Below, one piece after another: positions 5,085-7,270 of a stretch of DNA of 7,270 nucleotides. The notes under the pieces were generated by a model. That model was not told where the DNA came from and made no database searches. It saw only the letters and a list, made by a program, of their open reading frames with translations. Every line of letters begins with the position of its first letter. Position 1 is the stretch's first letter. Position numbers and translations under genes: made by a program. The stretch covers positions 1-7,270 of the forward strand of contig JAHEBR010000102.1 in assembly GCA_024642185.1 (NCBI GenBank), in the 5' to 3' direction. Source of the DNA: Marivivens sp. (lineage in GTDB: Bacteria; Pseudomonadota; Alphaproteobacteria; Rhodobacterales; Rhodobacteraceae).

Positions 5085-6011
5085 ATGTATCCTGACAAAA
5101 CCAAAATGGAATCGCTCGCCGAGGCGACCAACCTTGCCGAGGTGAAGGGCCGCTCGCTCTGGACCGACGCGCGGGTGCGCTTCATGCGCAACAAGGCGGC
5201 GGTAGCGGGCCTTCTAATCCTCACGGCGATCCTTCTCTTCGCGCTCTTCGGTTCGTTCTTCCAAGCATGGACGCATGAAGCGATCGACTGGAAGCTCATG
5301 GGCCGCGTCGCGCAGATCGGTGGCCCGAGCCTCGAGAACGGCCACTATTTCGGGGCTGACGAGCTTGGCCGCGATCTTTATGCCCGCGTCGTTCAGGGCA
5401 CCGGCATCTCGATCATGGTCGGCGTCGTCGGCTCGCTCGTCGCGGTGATCGTCGGCACGCTTTACGGCGCGACCGCCGGGTTCTTCGGTGGCCGTATCGA
5501 CAATATCATGATGCGGACCGTCGACGTTTTGATGTCGATCCCCTTCATGTTCGTTTTGATCCTGATGCTGGTCATCTGGGGCCGCTCGATCACCATGCTT
5601 TTTGTGGGCATCGGCCTCATCAGTTGGCTCGACATGGCGCGGATCGTGCGCGGCCAGACGCTGACCATCAAGAACAAGGAATTCGTCGAAGCGGCGATTG
5701 CGGTGGGCGTCAGCCCCTTTACGATCATTCTGCGCCATATCGTGCCGAACCTTCTGGGCATCGTCGTGGTCTATGCGACCCTGCTGATCCCCGGCCTCAT
5801 CATGGCGGAAAGCTTCATCAGCTTCCTCGGCCTTGGCGTGCAGGAGCCGATGACCTCGCTCGGCGCGCTGATCCAGGGCGGATCAAAGCAGATGCTCTAT
5901 GGCGCCTGGTGGCAGATTGCCTTCCCACTCTTCTTCTTCCTCGCCACGCTTTTCGCCTTCACTTTCGTCGGCGACGGCCTGCGCGATGCGCTCGACCCGA
6001 AGGATCGCTGA
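5085..6011 (+). CDS. oppC: Oligopeptide ABC transporter permease OppC
   Basis: A 308-residue partner permease (E. coli OppC is about 302). ATG 5085 follows GAGGGGG (5072-5078), which overlaps the oppB stop; an in-frame ATG at 5046 inside oppB lacks such a site. The cytoplasmic N-terminus carries the family segment GRSLWTDARVRFMRNKAAV (about 22-40), then a first membrane helix (about 40-60) and the periplasmic HYFGADELGRDLYARV motif (88-102). Further helices lie at roughly 108-130, 150-166, 170-185, 222-244 and 277-296. A clear EAA loop (EAAIAVGVSPFTIILRHIVPN, from residue 202) is the docking site for an ATPase subunit. The C-terminus GDGLRDALDPKDR is typical. The stop lies one base before oppD, so translation is probably coupled. 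Confidence 0.95.
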   Translation: MYPDKTKMESLAEATNLAEVKGRSLWTDARVRFMRNKAAVAGLLILTAILLFALFGSFFQAWTHEAIDWKLMGRVAQIGGPSLENGHYFGADELGRDLYARVVQGTGISIMVGVVGSLVAVIVGTLYGATAGFFGGRIDNIMMRTVDVLMSIPFMFVLILMLVIWGRSITMLFVGIGLISWLDMARIVRGQTLTIKNKEFVEAAIAVGVSPFTIILRHIVPNLLGIVVVYATLLIPGLIMAESFISFLGLGVQEPMTSLGALIQGGSKQMLYGAWWQIAFPLFFFLATLFAFTFVGDGLRDALDPKDR

Positions 6012-6012
6012 C

Positions 6013-6980
<968 letters not shown>

Positions 6981-6981
<1 letters not shown>

Positions 6982-7270
6982 TGTCGGCTCCGTTCCTTAC
7001 ACTTGAGAACCTCCAGGTCACTTTTGATATCCGTCGCCCCGGCTCCTGGCCGTGGACGCCGCCGCGCAAGCTTCATGCCGTCAACGGGGTGAGCCTTGAT
7101 CTGGCGGCGGGTGAATGCCTTGGCATCGTCGGTGAAAGTGGCTCGGGTAAATCGACCCTCGCCCGCGCGATCATCGGCACCGTGCCGACCTCGGGTGGCA
7201 AGATCCTGTTTGAGGGCAAAGACCTTGCCGCGATGGAAGCCGGCGAGCGCCGCGCCCATCGCCGCGATGT
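6981..7270 (+). CDS. oppF: Oligopeptide ABC transporter ATP-binding protein OppF (3' end cut by window)
   Basis: The second ATPase of the heterodimer; only about 96 N-terminal residues are visible. The start is either ATG 6978 or the adjacent in-frame ATG 6981. AGGAGG at 6968-6973 is 4 bases from the first and a more normal 7 bases from the second, so 6981 is preferred. Both overlap the oppD stop (ATGATG), giving translational coupling. Visible features are an N-terminal beta segment (FLTLENLQVTFDI), the OppF-type insertion with RRPGSW and PPRKLHAVNGV, and Walker A GESGSGKS (51-58). The Q-loop, signature and Walker B lie beyond the right edge. Order and overlap with oppD identify it as oppF rather than a second oppD. 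Confidence 0.92.

Noticed and set aside
5899..6012. Earlier ATG at 5899 in the oppD frame
   Set aside because: The extra N-terminus overlaps the end of oppC and does not resemble OppD; ATG 6013 has its own ribosome binding site and starts the ATPase fold properly.

Overview
The window is a GC-rich, densely packed bacterial segment that reads like an alphaproteobacterium, most likely of the Rhodobacterales/Paracoccaceae type. This is inferred from base composition, G/C-ending codons and the gene set; no taxonomic marker gene is present. It holds seven protein-coding genes, two of them cut by the window edges, and one long intergenic region. No tRNA, rRNA, CRISPR array, insertion sequence or phage gene was seen.

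Layout. Positions 1-1131 (+) carry the 3' part of an FAD-dependent amine oxidase that resembles gamma-glutamylputrescine oxidase (PuuB) along its whole visible length. Only 3 bases later, tail to tail, lies a GntR/FCD-family regulator (1135-1785, -) that starts with TTG. A 664-bp non-coding region (1786-2449) separates it from a rightward oligopeptide ABC transporter operon in the order oppA-oppB-oppC-oppD-oppF. OppA is the periplasmic binding protein (2450-4069). A 10-bp GC hairpin follows it, then the permeases OppB (4150-5073) and OppC (5085-6011), then the ATPases OppD (6013-6981) and OppF (from about 6981, cut by the right edge). From oppB onward the genes are 1-11 bases apart or overlap, so the block is almost certainly one transcript.

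How the parts work together. OppA should capture oligopeptides in the periplasm, OppBC should form the channel, and OppDF should drive import with ATP. The regulator diverges from the opp operon across the long intergenic region, the usual arrangement for a local regulator controlling itself and its divergent neighbour. A 12-bp motif (TTGATYAAATCC) occurs once over the likely gntR promoter and once upstream of opp, making it the best operator candidate. The PuuB-like gene next door suggests a link to putrescine/polyamine use, but this is only inferred.

The coding content is ordinary and I see no undescribed protein system. The less ordinary material is in the intergenic region and the oppA leader: paired motifs, a 14-bp direct repeat that seeds a hairpin in both copies, a possible leader peptide, an AT-rich promoter-like island, and a hairpin placed directly before the oppA ribosome binding site.
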